A stretch of 64,000 nucleotides of DNA from assembly GCA_016713305.1 (NCBI GenBank), contig JADJPK010000009.1, forward strand, positions 186,001-250,000, in the 5' to 3' direction. The stretch's first letter is position 1. Each line of letters opens with the position of its first letter. Source of the DNA: Betaproteobacteria bacterium. GTDB taxonomy: Bacteria; Pseudomonadota; Gammaproteobacteria; Burkholderiales; Ga0077523. This document shows, piece by piece, positions 41,001 through 51,461 of the stretch. The notes under the pieces were generated by a model. The model was given only the letters and a program-made list of their open reading frames with translations. It was not told where the DNA came from and searched no databases. Position numbers and translations under genes: made by a program.

Positions 41001-41648
41001 CACGCGGCTCAGGCCCGGGGCTTCGAACCGGGTAGTGCCCTCCAGCACGAGTGCCGTGCCGCGCAGCCCGTCCTGATTTCCCGCACGCAGCACGGCCCGG
41101 TCCGCCACGATATCGCCTTCGAACCTGGCGGGCAGCGACAGCGAGAGGGTGCCGCCCCCCGTCACTCGAATCGTTCCTTCCGGCGTACCTGTTGACGCGG
41201 GAGTATCGAGACTCGACCCGATCTTGGCCGACACGCCCTCGGCGAGCCGGATCGTGCCCCCGCCCGACCGGCTGATTCCGTCCACGAACCCGAGACCGCC
41301 GCCCGTGAGCGTGTAACCGGTACTCTCGAAGAAGATCTCGTTCAGGGACCGCGTGCCCTCGACGGCGACGACGCCCGCGATCCCGCCGAATGTGGCGGCG
41401 GAATTCGGGCCATCGACCCACACGGAGCCCTTGAACAGCGGATCGGGGAAGGGTGGAATGCCCGCCGGCGTCCGAGCCCAGAGCGAAGAAACCGCATCCC
41501 AGGTGCCTGCTCCGCCTGTCCCGGCCTCGCTCCCCTGGGGATCCCAGTAGAGAACATCTGCCGGGGCTGCCGGAACAAGAAGAACCAGCGACACGGCCAC
41601 GGCAAGCCGGCGCGCGCACCCGGGAAAGCGCAATGGGCTGCGTTTCAT
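37941..41648 (-). CDS. Autotransporter-like PEP-CTERM surface protein with extended C-terminus
   Basis: 1,235 aa from ATG 41648. A signal peptide (CARRLAVAVSLVLLVPAAPA) is followed by long Gly/Ser/Thr-rich beta-helix repeats of the autotransporter-associated type (TLSGTG, GGTLVVSG-like strands). The C-terminal sorting signal VPEPSTDLLVGGGLLMLAAMRRVRR has the Pro-Glu-Pro motif, a hydrophobic span and a basic cluster. PEP-CTERM proteins are processed by an exosortase and tied to exopolysaccharide export. Normally the protein ends just after the basic cluster; here ~45 more residues follow, encoded by a REP-like element. This tail might impair sorting. Confidence 0.88.
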   Translation of the reverse strand: MKRSPLRFPGCARRLAVAVSLVLLVPAAPADVLYWDPQGSEAGTGGAGTWDAVSSLWARTPAGIPPFPDPLFKGSVWVDGPNSAATFGGIAGVVAVEGTRSLNEIFFESTGYTLTGGGLGFVDGISRSGGGTIRLAEGVSAKIGSSLDTPASTGTPEGTIRVTGGGTLSLSLPARFEGDIVADRAVLRAGNQDGLRGTALVLEGTTRFEAPGLSRVGVGAIRAASRQDLGAASLELDGGGLTSQLSTFSSGLGAQSLRVGASARTSVEIGGAVRPASVSTLSFLDVVLGDVTVANAELAVDPFIAPVEPAVQIGAGSTLTLRDSASLTSSGWIGVSDGGRISVESGSTLRANRAPAVGGGTIAVGTDGNGAVLSLSGEGSQVFAGQALRIGSVDGASAQVFVGAGTELAAPVLEFHSASLATSEVKLQIANRGTARFRSVDTSQAFGHAGAINMFGGTLILGDETIAPVAGAGTSSFSGLLTGTGGLVRKIGGGTLSLFDQRGLFPGRVQVEDGELIVAPRTLARATLAVSGRGKVSFPYPGAAVAVGALDGTFDLAAPGSAVVLEGDGDGVWKGSFTSGLVRLLKEAGAGVQTLEGTADGTKMKLGSLEVKSAGVRLIRGEFDAKVPSGTSSFSVTGAGHFIDIAEGARVSDLGSAVVNMGALLNVRGSGTRVAGDRLTLTGPDVIAKFADGAASEFTDGITLGSGGELQVDRATLVTGDSLSIHALARVDLSDPEALPGQDVFSAPVAWTIRLRPFVPVSRALQLTGEVNDGSSGAGSVAFTGDDSYVKLDGAAHTGRTIVSGRGAVMEVLRNPASRQLVAMNGGTVQFASVAYSAHEGESFHTDATGTVRWDGMQLSGGTLYGRGHRVDDSAASWQGTVVAEGARVISTAGLLWQNGTLAGTLDAGGGTTELRSLTIQRGGDAILRGESQLSSVRLNGAMHLTTGAMTTLRTPVVLAGGAYLEVARGAQVSGDFIELSDGSLVNHGIVESAVIVGRGGRAGGTGTFDFVSISGGTFAPGSSPGRAETGDARLGAGGAYEVEINDAAGLAGAGFDLWSVNGTAYFDIRPGDAPFVLELVTLSPDDVPGILAHFDASKAWRWTVFEADALQDFDDGDVVLDTSRFAAPGFGTFGLEHKLTDGRETLSIVYAPVPEPSTDLLVGGGLLMLAAMRRVRRPVQANVARAGVTPSQCVAGCSGLASCLSRTVCKSEHPASPNLQALQRQKARPDPDSC

Positions 41649-41807
41649 GAGAGGTCTCCCCGGCCATGGTTCCCCGGGCAGCCTCGCATGCCGCGAAGCC
41701 CGGTCCGGCCTTTGTTGCGGGAAGTCTACCGCCGCCCATCCTCCAAGGCACGGCAAAACTGCACAGGGAAGAGACCCGGATAGGCCGGTTGCGCCCGCCC
41801 CCTCCAG

Positions 41808-42230
41808 TTACATCACCACCGAGAAGTTGAACTTCTGCGCGGAGGGCGCCTCCCGATTGACGAAGACGATCACCTCGTCCAGTTCCTTCACCACCTCGGA
41901 TTGCTGATTGCTCAGCAACCCGAACCGGACGTTCTTCTGCACGACATGGTCACGCAATGCCTGCAGGTAATTGACTGCCTCCTTGATCGGCATCCACACG
42001 CCCTCTGCTGCCATGAGTTCGTCCGTCGAAGTCATGCCCGCGGGCAGATCCTTGTCTTCGAGATTGAACCGCTGATCCGTCGTGTCGCAGATCCCCACGA
42101 AAGATGGCAGGCCGAGCGATGTGGCGATGGAATCGAGCTTTGCCGCATGTTTGTACAGCGCGAAACAATCGCCTTGATCGGACTTGACCTCGCCGGCGGC
42201 GAGTACGTTGGCCCACAGGACTGTGCTCAT
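41808..42230 (-). CDS. Conserved-looking protein of unknown function
   Basis: 140 aa, MSTVLWANVLAAGEVKSDQGDCFALYKHAAKLDSIATSLGLPSFVGICDTTDQRF... to FNFSVVM. Amphipathic, no signal peptide or membrane span, codon pattern like neighbours. I do not recognise a family. It stands alone between two divergently placed genes. Confidence 0.7.
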   Translation of the reverse strand: MSTVLWANVLAAGEVKSDQGDCFALYKHAAKLDSIATSLGLPSFVGICDTTDQRFNLEDKDLPAGMTSTDELMAAEGVWMPIKEAVNYLQALRDHVVQKNVRFGLLSNQQSEVVKELDEVIVFVNREAPSAQKFNFSVVM

Positions 42231-42477
42231 CGCGTGCTCTCCCTGGAGTTCGATGTTCGTTCTACGACTGCGCTTGATGCACCGAAGATGTCAGACGGCA
42301 CGCGGCTCCGCACGCATCCACCGACACCCCAAGCCGGATCTGGGGACGAGCCGACGCCAGTTCCTCGCATCGCACGCCGCGGAGCCCTTCCCGGTTTCCG
42401 ACTGTATCGCGATCCGCGTACATTAGTCGGTACCTTGCCTGCGTTGCGGCATGCGCAACTTCGATGGGAGAACAACG

Positions 42478-43366
42478 ATGAAGAACGTCGGCGTGATCGG
42501 CCTGGGTGCCATGGGCATGGGTGTCGCCAGGAATCTTCTGCGCGCAGGTTTTCGGACCCATGGCTGCGATGTGCGTCAGACGGCGCTCGACGAGTTCATC
42601 GGACACGGGGGAATCGGCCATTCCACGCCGGCGGCCCTGGCCAGGGAGTGCTCCGTGGTGATCCTGCTCGTCGTCGACAGCGCCCAGATCGACGAGGTGC
42701 TCTTCGGCGAATCCGGTGCGGCCCCGAACCTCGCCCCGGGATCCGTGGTCGTCAGTTCATCCACGGTCGCGCCCGCTTTCACGGCTCGCGCAGGGGATCG
42801 CCTCGCGGGGCTGGGCCTCCGGCTCATCGACTCTCCGGTCACGGGAGGTATTTCCGGCGCCATGAACGGCACACTGGCGCTGCTGACGTCCGGTCCGGAA
42901 GAAGCCTACCTCCAGTGCGAAGACGTTCTGAAGGCCTTCTCGTCCAAGATCTACAAGTTCGGTCCGGAACCTGGGCTGGGCTCCAAGATGAAGGTCCTCC
43001 ACCAGCTGCTGGTGTGCTGCCACATGGCCGTATCCGCAGAGGCGATGGCCCTGGGGCTGCGCGAGAACGTCGATCCGAACGTGCTTTACGACGTCGTGAC
43101 GCATGGCGCCGGGAACTCATGGATCTTCCAGGAGCGCATCCCGCGCGTCCTGGCCGGCGACTACAAAGCCAGGACGGCACTGGAAGTTCCGCTCAAGGAC
43201 ATCAGCCTCGTGATGGAAACGGCCAAGTCATCTAACTTCCCGCTGCCGATGACTTCGGCCGCCTATGAGATGTTCGCAAAGGGCATCGGCCGCCGGCCTG
43301 GGGAAGGAAGACGACGTCGCCTTGATCAAGACGTTCCCTGGACTTCGCCTGCCCGGCGAATCCTGA
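42478..43366 (+). CDS. 3-hydroxyisobutyrate/L-threonate dehydrogenase-family oxidoreductase (one-base insertion near 3' end)
   Basis: NAD(P)-dependent beta-hydroxyacid dehydrogenase. The nucleotide-binding motif GLGAMGMGVARNLL begins the protein, the substrate motif DSPVTGGISGAMNGTL is near residue 120, and the catalytic lysine is in LGSKMKVLHQLL. The last ~25 residues read in another frame (GAGLGKEDDVALIKTFPGLRLPGES, stop 43364-43366). Removing one C at about 43289-43292 restores it, and the 889-bp span agrees with one extra base. Without the correction the frame runs on artificially into msrP. Closest named relatives are LtnD-type threonate dehydrogenases, but the substrate is not certain. 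Confidence 0.88.
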
Positions 43367-43533
43367 CGCAGCGATCGCTCCATGGAGGGAGTCCACGCAA
43401 TGGCGGCTTGTGTGGCCTTTCGGTGCATCCATTCCCCGGCCCGATTCGTACAATTCTCCATTCGACGACGAACGCCCCGTGCGACCGTCCCCGGGACGGG
43501 GACGAGCCGCGCAGCTGGCCCTCAGGAGTACCG

Positions 43534-44475
<942 letters not shown>

Positions 44476-44529
44476 AGATCGACCGGAACCTCCCGGCGGC
44501 CGACGGGCCGCCGCCTGAACCGCATCGCA

Positions 44530-45141
44530 ATGCCCTCGTCTCCCGGAAAGTCCGCCGTCGGCTGGATCAAGGCCGCCGTGTTCGCGCTGTGTCTTATGCC
44601 TCTCGGCCGGCTCGGCTGGCTTGCCTCCTCCGACAGCCTGGGCGCCAATCCGATCGAACACATCACCCGCGCGACGGGCTGGTGGACACTCGCCTTCCTG
44701 CTCATCACGCTGACGGTCACGCCAGCACGGCGCCTGCTGTCGATGCCCTGGCTGCTCCGGTTGCGCCGCATGCTCGGGCTGTTCGCGTTCTTCTACGCCT
44801 GCCTGCACTTCACGACCTACCTATGGCTGGACCAGTTCTTCGACTGGGCGGCGATGCTGAAGGACATCGCCAAACGGCCGTTCATCACGGTGGGCTTCAC
44901 CGCCTTCGTGCTGCTCATACCGCTGGCCGCGACTTCCACCAATGCCATGGTGAAGCGGCTCGGTGCCCGACGATGGCAGGCGCTGCACCGCACGGTTTAC
45001 GTGATTGCGACGTTGGGCGTCGTTCACTTCTGGTGGCTCGTCAAGAAGGATGTGACGGAGCCGGCGTGGTTCGCCGCAGTGCTCAGCGCATTGTTGTCGG
45101 CGCGAATCGCCCCTCTGCTCCTGGCACGGTATCGCAGCTAG
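44530..45141 (+). CDS. msrQ: Heme-binding membrane subunit MsrQ
   Basis: 203-aa integral membrane b-type cytochrome that passes electrons from the respiratory chain or flavin to MsrP. It has about five or six spans and the ferric-reductase-like heme histidines in the FYACLHFTTYLWLDQ, ALHRTVYVIATLGVVHFWWL and HITRATGWW contexts. It lies directly after msrP. Confidence 0.95.
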   Translation: MPSSPGKSAVGWIKAAVFALCLMPLGRLGWLASSDSLGANPIEHITRATGWWTLAFLLITLTVTPARRLLSMPWLLRLRRMLGLFAFFYACLHFTTYLWLDQFFDWAAMLKDIAKRPFITVGFTAFVLLIPLAATSTNAMVKRLGARRWQALHRTVYVIATLGVVHFWWLVKKDVTEPAWFAAVLSALLSARIAPLLLARYRS

Positions 45142-45175
45142 GGGGCCGGTCTGGCTTGCCCGCGCTTCACGCGTG

Positions 45176-45236
45176 CATTGCGCGACAGGGCGGGGTCCAG
45201 AGACAGGGCGGGGTCCGGTCTTGCGTCTTGCCTGAG
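45176..45236. repeat. REP-like element, copy d
   Basis: Contains a duplicated ACAGGGCGGGGTCC followed by GGTCTTGCGTCTTGCC, sharing the GGTCTTGC core with copies a-c. It lies between msrQ and the subtilase gene. Confidence 0.45.
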
Positions 45237-45355
45237 GATCCGTTCTGCAGCCGGTACTTCATGCGAAGATTCGCAAGAAGAGCAATCAAAGGACAGTAGC
45301 CAGACACGATCTGGGCTACCACCGCATTCCGACTGCTTCATCAAAGGAGATTCGG

Positions 45356-47002
45356 ATGTCCTCGTTCGATGCGACGTCACGGTCGCGAGGCCGGCGACCC
45401 TTGTTCCATCGGGACAGGGGATCTCCCTGGTGGTTCATTGCCATGGCGGTGCTTCTGTTGCAGTGGAGCGTACCTTCGTCAGGTGAGCCCAACCAGTGTC
45501 TGGTTCCCTGGGAATGGCGTCTTCCTCCGAGTGTCGTTGACCGGAGAGAAGGCCCGCTGGGGAACTACCTTTGGCTGAGAGACCGGAACGGGAATCGTGT
45601 CGACGACTTTCTGGAGAATCTGGAGAGGCTTCAATTCGAACTGAGAAAGAGCAAAGGGGCGGAAGCTGACGTCGAGCATATCGATCTGATCATCGCTCTG
45701 AACACGTGTCAGCCGGAGCAGGAGATCAGGAGGATGCTCGAAGAATGGGACGCCCGGCCCAGGTCGATCTACATCGCGCGCTACGTCCCGTTGATCGTCC
45801 TCGAGGCCGTCACTCCTTACGTCGATCTGCTTGCACGAATCGCCCGGGACCATCGCGTTGCAATGATCGAATGGGCCGAACCCATGCGTCCCATGCTCGC
45901 CAAGGCGATGCAGACGATACGCTGGAATCCCGCGCCATCCCCCTACACCAAAGGCATGTCCGTCGCGGTCATAGACACTGCAGTCGCGGGGCAGCCGACC
46001 AACCGCGCTGCTGTGCGATCCGGCAATGCCTCGGTCCCCACGGCTGAAGGCTGCCTCGCCAACACCTGGGTGAAGGAATCCCTCGATGCCATGTCCGAGA
46101 ACAGCCCCTGGGTACCGGGACCCATTTGTCCTTGCAACGACAGCGACTGCGCACACGGTACTGCCGTAGCAGCCATCCTGGCCGGCCACATGGACTCGTC
46201 CAAGTCACGCCACCCAGGGGTAAGTCCCGGCACTTCGATCATGAGCCTGCGTGCATGCACCGCGAGCGATTGCGATGTGCCCGCCATCTTCCGGTCCCTG
46301 GAGGCCGTCCTTGACCGGCGCAAAGACATTTCACTCGTCAACATGAGCGTGGCCGGGTGCATCGACGATGACGGCAGGAGCAGCTATGCCCAGATGGTCG
46401 ACAGAGTCGCCGCCTCGGGCATACCAGTCGTCGTCGCCCTCGGAAATGCCAGAGGGTGTTCCGTTGATCAGGGGCAACGACTCGTCCCGCGTCCGGCCTC
46501 CGCAAGCCTTGCCATCGTGGTATCCGGTGTCGACGATCGTGGTGCCAGGCCGATGCCATTCGACCAGAACCTGCGGGGTCCACGCTGCGATGGACTAAGA
46601 CCGGACATCGCCAACGAACTGAGCCGCAAGCCCGACATCATTGCCCCGGCAAAGGAGATCGCGCTCGGCGACAGCAATGTGCAACTGGACGGCGTATCGT
46701 TTGCTGCGCCATTTGTCACTGGAGTCATTGCGGGGTCCGTGAACCACCGCTCCGGCGCGCCCTCAGTCTGTGCAATCAAGTGTGCCATCAAGGAATCATC
46801 GAGGCGGACACTCCCCGACCATTCCGCGGGAAAGTGGCACGACGAGTACGGCCACGGCCTGCTGGATGGGGCTGCACTACTGCAGTCGCTGCAACTGGGG
46901 CAGGCGTGCAAACCCTCCAAGGCATGCGAGGAACGCGTTCGAATGGTGCTGCAACAGTCGCCGCCCTCCCGCGACGACCTTGAGGCATCGTCCTGTCGAT
47001 GA
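45356..47002 (+). CDS. S8 family (subtilisin-like) serine peptidase, exported
   Basis: 548 aa after an AAAGGAG Shine-Dalgarno. An N-terminal basic stretch and hydrophobic segment (WWFIAMAVLLLQWSVPSSG) suggest a signal peptide. A ~170-residue pro-region follows. The catalytic triad is visible as Asp in MSVAVIDTAVAG, His in CAHGTAVAAILAGH, and Ser in DGVSFAAPFVTGVIAG. Many paired cysteines (CPCNDSDC, RACTASDC, CAIKCAIK) point to disulfides outside the cytoplasm. The target is unknown. Confidence 0.92.
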   Translation: MSSFDATSRSRGRRPLFHRDRGSPWWFIAMAVLLLQWSVPSSGEPNQCLVPWEWRLPPSVVDRREGPLGNYLWLRDRNGNRVDDFLENLERLQFELRKSKGAEADVEHIDLIIALNTCQPEQEIRRMLEEWDARPRSIYIARYVPLIVLEAVTPYVDLLARIARDHRVAMIEWAEPMRPMLAKAMQTIRWNPAPSPYTKGMSVAVIDTAVAGQPTNRAAVRSGNASVPTAEGCLANTWVKESLDAMSENSPWVPGPICPCNDSDCAHGTAVAAILAGHMDSSKSRHPGVSPGTSIMSLRACTASDCDVPAIFRSLEAVLDRRKDISLVNMSVAGCIDDDGRSSYAQMVDRVAASGIPVVVALGNARGCSVDQGQRLVPRPASASLAIVVSGVDDRGARPMPFDQNLRGPRCDGLRPDIANELSRKPDIIAPAKEIALGDSNVQLDGVSFAAPFVTGVIAGSVNHRSGAPSVCAIKCAIKESSRRTLPDHSAGKWHDEYGHGLLDGAALLQSLQLGQACKPSKACEERVRMVLQQSPPSRDDLEASSCR

Positions 47003-47280
47003 GGTCGGCCAAGCCCCCGACAATTCAGGGTTTGGCCGGCGTCTTCGGCATGGGGCATGGGTCATCGTTCTGCGCCCTTCTACCCTTCTGCACATCGGCA
47101 CTGCGCGAAAGACTCCGGAAGCGCGCCAGACACGAGACATGAACTCGATGCCTTGGTCCCTGGCAAGGCATTCCTGCAGGGAATCGAGATCGACGCGTCC
47201 GCCACCCTGTGCGTTGCGGATCTTGCACGCAAGGCCGCCGAGCCTTTGTCACCCGCAGGCCGCTGCCGGCTCAGACGAAT

Positions 47281-48297
47281 TCATATGGACCGGGAACTCG
47301 CCGACGCTTCCAATGCCCGGGCGATCCCGTCGGACAGGTCCGGAACCTGAGTGACGTCCGGATCGTCCTTCAGCCACTCGCTCGCAAAGCTGGCGATCTT
47401 TCCGTAGGCGTTGTCTGAATAGTAGACGGGCACCCCCCGCAGCCAGCTCAGGATCACGGCATGCAATCGATCCGTCACCACGGCCCTGCCGCTCTCGAGC
47501 AAGGCCATTCCGCGCTCGAACCGATATCTCGCAAGGCGGTTCGCAGAGGCCCGCACGAGCCGGTCGAGCGTCGGCTTCAAGCGTGGGCGCCTGGAAGAAT
47601 CGATCCCCTGCAGCCTGGCGTAGAGGCTGTGCGCGAATCCCCGGTCCTCGCTGGTCCAGTCCGTCACGAGCACCTTCTCGCCCGGCACATCCAGGGGCGC
47701 TGACGGACCGCACCTGGACTCCTTGTCCGTTCTTCTCACGACCACCACATCCCATCTTGCCGCCGAGGCATCGCCACGCACGTTCCGCGGAAGACAGCAA
47801 GCCATGTCCGGAACCATGACGGCCCTGTCTCCGGAAATGCGACGAGCGATCTCGAGACTGGCGGGGTCTCTTGCGAACAGATGGAAGTCCGGGTGCTGAC
47901 GGAATATGGCGGTGGCCCGGTCTTCACGTTCCCGGTCAGCGAAGTGAATCGACTGGGGCAGCTGAACCACCCTGTTCCGGGGAAGCATCGCGACGACCCT
48001 CTCCCTGAAGACCTGGTGCGCTTCCCACACGTCGCCAAGATTCCCTCCGCCGCTCAGCAGCACCACTCGTTCCCCCGCGTCCCTGAGCACCGTCTCGATC
48101 GAATACCGGGAGATGTCGCCGATGGCCGCGATGCGGCGGCCGAGCTTCCTGAGCAGATGTACCTGGCCCAGCCATATCGCGCTGTCTCCGACATTGGCGT
48201 AATCGGGGAAATCGAGCAGCAAGCACTCGCGGTCTGCAGGAATGAGCCGATCGAGCATTCCGCGCATCTGCCCGATGCCGTCTTTCAGGTGTTCCAT
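47281..48297 (-). CDS. Polysaccharide pyruvyl transferase family protein
   Basis: 338 aa from ATG 48297, inside the end of the upstream glycosyltransferase gene (13-bp overlap). Landmarks of the family are LLLDFPDYANVGDSAIWLGQ, VVLLSGGGNLGDVW, LFARDPASLEIARR and a C-terminal VTDRLHAVILSWLRGVPVYYSDNAYGKI. It adds pyruvate ketals to sugars of exopolysaccharides. Together with the glycosyltransferase it forms a small polysaccharide-modification operon. Confidence 0.92.
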   Translation of the reverse strand: MEHLKDGIGQMRGMLDRLIPADRECLLLDFPDYANVGDSAIWLGQVHLLRKLGRRIAAIGDISRYSIETVLRDAGERVVLLSGGGNLGDVWEAHQVFRERVVAMLPRNRVVQLPQSIHFADREREDRATAIFRQHPDFHLFARDPASLEIARRISGDRAVMVPDMACCLPRNVRGDASAARWDVVVVRRTDKESRCGPSAPLDVPGEKVLVTDWTSEDRGFAHSLYARLQGIDSSRRPRLKPTLDRLVRASANRLARYRFERGMALLESGRAVVTDRLHAVILSWLRGVPVYYSDNAYGKIASFASEWLKDDPDVTQVPDLSDGIARALEASASSRSI

Positions 48298-49262
48298 TTC
48301 GCGAGTATCCGCCCCACCGAGGTCTCCAGATCGCAGAGCGCGCGGACGCGATCTCTCGTCCAGCCGCCCGGACAGCACCAGGCGTACCTGAGCGCCCTTT
48401 CCAGCAGTTCTCTGTACCACCACCGAGGGACACCGAACCACCGGGCCGCGTCCTCGCACGGCTCCGTCAGGGAACAGGTCCGTCCCAGACCGCGGAAGTA
48501 CTCCGCGACATACCGTTTCGAAAGCCGTTCAGCCGGAATCCAGTGCCGCACTCCCGCCTCCGGCACCCACCAGCCCTCGTGGCCCGCAGCCAGGATCCTG
48601 CGTACCACGTCCACCTCCTCTCCCAGCACCACACGACGCCCGTTTCGCCCTAGGGCAGGATCGTAACGATGCATTCTCTGGACATCGGTCCGGACGCAGA
48701 AGTTGGCTCCGTAGGGAACCGCGTTCGAACCGGCGTTGAATGGAATCGCGGTGTGACCGAGATCGCGTGCCGCGTAAGCCGAAGAGAGCAAGTCCCAGTT
48801 CTCGACGATCCATACCGGCGGATCCGACTGGAACCAGGGCGCGATCGGCCCTCCGAACACTGCCGCGTCGGGATGCCGGTCGAACGCGGCTTCGTACGCC
48901 TGCAGCCAGTTCCCGTCCACCAGCACGTCGTCGTCGGTCCAGAGAATGTAACTGCCCCGGGCGTGATCCATCGCCGCGTTGCGCGCATTCGACAAGCCCA
49001 GCCGATCCTGGCGGGCACGGCGCAGCGGAAGACGGCCCGTGTGCCGTTCGAGCACCGTGTCCGTGTCGTCGGTGCACCTGTTGTCGACGACAAGCACCTC
49101 CCAGGCGCGCCTTCTCGGAACCGCGATCTCACCGAGTCTCCCGAGCGTCCTGTCGAGGAGCTGCGACCGGTTGTGGGTGCAGATGGCGATCGTGATCACG
49201 GTGCCGCTATGCCGCCAGGTCTGCGAACGTTGCGCGGCGAGCTGCTGCGCCTTCCGTTGCAC
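48285..49262 (-). CDS. Family 2 glycosyltransferase
   Basis: GT-A fold transferase of ~325 aa. VITIAICTHNRSQLLDRTLGRL begins the nucleotide-sugar domain. VLVVDNRCTDDTDTVLE and the metal-binding ILWTDDDVLVDGNWL (DxD-type) follow. C-terminal part with GEEVDVVRRILAAGHEGWWVPEAGVRHW. The ATG at 49262 is used here; a GTG at 49199 directly before the conserved strand is an alternative start. Operon with the pyruvyl transferase. Confidence 0.9.
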   Translation of the reverse strand: MQRKAQQLAAQRSQTWRHSGTVITIAICTHNRSQLLDRTLGRLGEIAVPRRRAWEVLVVDNRCTDDTDTVLERHTGRLPLRRARQDRLGLSNARNAAMDHARGSYILWTDDDVLVDGNWLQAYEAAFDRHPDAAVFGGPIAPWFQSDPPVWIVENWDLLSSAYAARDLGHTAIPFNAGSNAVPYGANFCVRTDVQRMHRYDPALGRNGRRVVLGEEVDVVRRILAAGHEGWWVPEAGVRHWIPAERLSKRYVAEYFRGLGRTCSLTEPCEDAARWFGVPRWWYRELLERALRYAWCCPGGWTRDRVRALCDLETSVGRILAKWNT

Positions 49263-49465
49263 GCTCTGAGGGGTGCAAGACAGAGACGGTCCTGCCGGAC
49301 CCGCTCATCACGTTCGACCATCGAACGACGGCCTTGGCAAGGCATCTCCGGAAAGTCCCCTGCGCCGTGCATGCAGATTGCCGGTCGGAAACCCGGGAAC
49401 GTGCGTCCTGCCGCCGCGTCGCCATCGATCCGCATCCAGGCAAGCCGCTCAGCGCTTCTTCGTGC

Positions 49466-51104
49466 TCACAATCTGAATCGCGATGCATCCCTCCTCAGGG
49501 CATCCGCCATGTTCGAGAGCCGAGAGGCCGACTGCGCCGTATTGACCGCCACGGAGCTGTTCTCCTCGCACATGCGTGCGATGCTCTCCACATTGCGCGC
49601 GATCTCCTGCATGGTGATGCTCTGTTCGTTGAGCGTGTGCGCAATGTCGTCCACGGCCTGGCCGACCTTGCCCGATCCGTCCTGGATCCGGGTCATGGAA
49701 CTTCCCGCGTGATGGGCCGTTTCCACGCCTCGGCTCACCCGTTCCACGCTGTTGTTCATTTCCGCCGTCGCTCGCTCCGCCCCGCTCTGGATCCGGCCGA
49801 CCATCTCGGCGATCTTCCGCGTCGATTCACCCGTGCGTTCCGAGAGCTTCCTGACCTCGTCCGCTACCACCGCAAAGCCACGCCCCTGCTCGCCTGCGCG
49901 CGCCGCTTCGATGGCGGCGTTGAGTGCCAGCAGATTGGTCTGGTCCGCGATATCCCGGATCACGTTCACGATGACGGAGATCTCCTTGGAGTAAACGCCC
50001 AGTTCCTCCACCGTTCTCGCGGAACTGCTCACCGCATCGGCAATATGTTTCATCTCGTTGGCGGCATCGTGAACCACCGCGCCGCCTTCGCGAGACACTT
50101 CACCCGATTCCGCCGAGATGCGCTGGGCGATCCCCGCATGTTCGCCCACCTGGTCGATGGAGGTGGACATCTGCTCCACGGTCGCCGCCATGTTGGACGC
50201 GGACTCCGACTGGTCCTGCACCGCTCGTGCGGCGCGTTCTGCGGATTCGTTGAGCTGCGCCGCGGCCGTGCTCACCTCGTGCGCGTTCCGGCCAATCGAA
50301 TAGATGATCTCGAAGAGATTGTCCCGGGTACGTGTGAGTTGCGTGATCAGGTCGCCAAACTCGTCAGCTCCGGCATGCGGCAATCGTCGAGTGAGATCAC
50401 CCTGGCCATGTCCGGGTGGCCTCGGTGATCGCATGCAGCTGGCCAACAACGGTCCGGCTCAGCCACATGGTGATCGCACAAATGGCCAGACTCCCCACCA
50501 CCATGATCGCCCAGAGGGCCGTGGGACTGGCATCGGCGCGCCCCGAGATGCGCCAGGACTCCAGGCCGACACCGAGGATGCTCAGCAGTGCCAGGCCCGC
50601 CATGCCCCACAGGCGTGAAGCGATCGTCAGATCGTCCAGGCGTTGTCCAACTCTCCCCAGCAACCCGGCCTTCAGGAGACGCCCTCCGGTCAGGCGTACA
50701 GCACACCTGCCTGTGCGCATCTCCCGATAGAGCGTTTCCGCGGTATCGATATCGTCACGGGATGGCCGCTGACGCACCGACATGTAACCGCCATCGTCCT
50801 GCGGCGTCACGCTGGCTCTCACCCAATAGTGATCGCCATCCTTGCGCCGGTTCTTCACCATCGCGCTCCAGGGACGGCCCGACTTGATGGTGGCCCAGAG
50901 GTCCCGAAACGCCTCCTCGGGCATGTCAGGATGCCGGACGATGTTGTGTGCCTTGCCGAGGAGTTCGGTCTCGTGGAACCCGCTGGATTCGATGAAGTCC
51001 TGGTTCACCCAGGTGATCCGACCTTTTGCATCCGTCTTCGAGATGATGGCGACGCCATCCTTGAGGACATACTCGCGCTGCGTGACTGGCTGGTTGTTCT
51101 TCAT
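49466..51104 (-). CDS. Methyl-accepting chemotaxis protein with N-terminal PAS domain (Aer-like), frameshifted in HAMP
   Basis: Aer-type energy/redox receptor. The N-terminal PAS domain (KDGVAIISKTDAKGRITWVNQDFIESSGFHETELLGK...RKDGDHYWVRASVTP) has the usual HNIVRHPDMP motif. Two membrane spans near residues 165-220 are followed by HAMP. In HAMP the frame breaks at about 50401-50412: HAITEATRT | QGDLTRRLPHAGADEFGDL. Adding two C bases in short C runs gives ...TRTMAQGDLTRRL, and the span length agrees. The signalling domain is complete with the hairpin tip DQTNLLALNAAIEAARAGEQGRGFAVVADEVRKL. The two halves otherwise appear as separate ORFs. Confidence 0.9.
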
Positions 51105-51461
51105 GGTTCTTCCCTTGGCGTGCCGCGTGTCGGGCGTTTTTCTTGCAGCTTTGTTACAGGAAGTGTGCTACGGATGGATCGCGCTGCAACTTGATAGAAC
51201 CGGTCGCAATTTTCTCATTTCTTCGTTTGACACCGCCATTATTGACACATCCGTGACTCTGTCCGGTTCCATTCCGCACTGATCGGCGCCCCACTGCGTG
51301 CAGGTATCCCTTCCGCCAAGGGTTGTATGGCTCCCTCGCCGACCCCGCCTCCCTTGTGGCGACCGCCCGGACATGCGGGCGCCCTGTCACTTGTTCCGCA
51401 TCACACGGGCAGACACACCCCTATACTCCGCCGAGTCGCACTCCCGGTAGGGGAATCCTTC

